Shown piece after piece: positions 12,764 to 12,802 of a stretch of 12,802 nt of DNA; position 1 is the first letter of the stretch; every line of letters starts with the position of its first letter. The stretch is from DASXUG01 sp964620425 (GTDB lineage: Bacteria; Pseudomonadota; Gammaproteobacteria; Burkholderiales; Methylophilaceae). The translations under genes were made by a program, and so were the position numbers. The DNA lies in contig CAZUGV010000021.1 of the NCBI GenBank assembly GCA_964620425.1, forward strand, positions 1 to 12,802, given 5' to 3'. The notes under the pieces are model-generated. The model was not told where the DNA came from. It worked only from the letters and a program-made list of their open reading frames with translations, and made no database searches.

Positions 12764-12802
12764 GCGCACCTCTTCGTTGCTAAGGCGGCGACGTTGCAAG
12801 AG

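Larger units (their letters stand above)
12407..12802 (+). other. Gene-free region: terminator, then upstream region of a probable rRNA operon
   Basis: No open frame of interest lies here. From left to right it holds the cupin terminator, a 70-bp stretch with a long-centred inverted repeat, an AT-rich UP-like tract, and three tandem promoters. Each promoter is followed by a hairpin in the earliest transcribed bases: arms 12592-12598 with 12608-12614, 12676-12682 with 12689-12695, and 12770-12774 with 12798-12802. No 16S sequence has begun by base 12802, so the rRNA assignment rests on the promoters alone. Confidence 0.75.

Noticed and set aside
1..12802. Mobile elements, CRISPR arrays, toxin-antitoxin or defence genes
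   Set aside because: No transposase or integrase motifs, no regularly spaced repeats, and every long gene belongs to a conserved housekeeping family.

Overview
The window looks like a chromosomal segment of a betaproteobacterium with moderate to low GC content, most plausibly a member of the Methylophilaceae (Methylotenera or Methylophilus type). This rests on gene order and protein character: separate hisI and hisE, then a HIT protein, tatABC, an HtrA protease, a NIF3 protein, petABC and sspAB, all in moderately AT-rich DNA. The placement is from memory of family synteny, not from a database search. No mobile element, CRISPR array or foreign island is visible; nearly all of it is conserved housekeeping DNA.

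Layout. Positions 1-109 hold the last codons of an unidentified protein, closed by a strong intrinsic terminator (154-199). Positions 292-5605 form one long plus-strand run: hisB, hisH, hisA, hisF, hisI, hisE, a HIT hydrolase, tatA, tatB and tatC. Junctions are mostly overlapping or a few bases apart, apart from an 85-bp gap between hisB and hisH. The histidine genes supply the middle steps of the pathway; hisG, hisD and hisC are not here. A membrane-anchored DegS/AlgW-type protease lies on the minus strand (5750-6898), convergent with tatC and divergent from a NIF3-family gene (6932-7678).

Positions 7824-10440 encode the whole cytochrome bc1 complex (petA Rieske protein, petB cytochrome b, petC cytochrome c1) with overlapping genes behind one recognisable promoter region. 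The Rieske protein has a twin-arginine signal, so the nearby tatABC genes encode the machinery that would export it. A GC-rich hairpin separates petC from sspA and sspB (RNA-polymerase-associated protein and ClpXP adaptor). A tRNA-Thr(UGU) gene follows with its own promoter, then a 264-bp spacer and a small cupin gene with a terminator.

The last 350 bases carry no gene. They hold three tandem, near-identical strong promoters, all with 16-bp spacers and GC-rich discriminators and each followed at once by a hairpin. This is what the upstream region of a ribosomal RNA operon should look like, with the 16S gene expected just past the window edge. The most interesting non-coding signals are this promoter triplet, a close match between its core and the pet operon promoter, and several perfect inverted repeats at promoter positions (before hisB, before petA, and over the tRNA-Thr -10 element). 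I see no convincing new multi-gene system.
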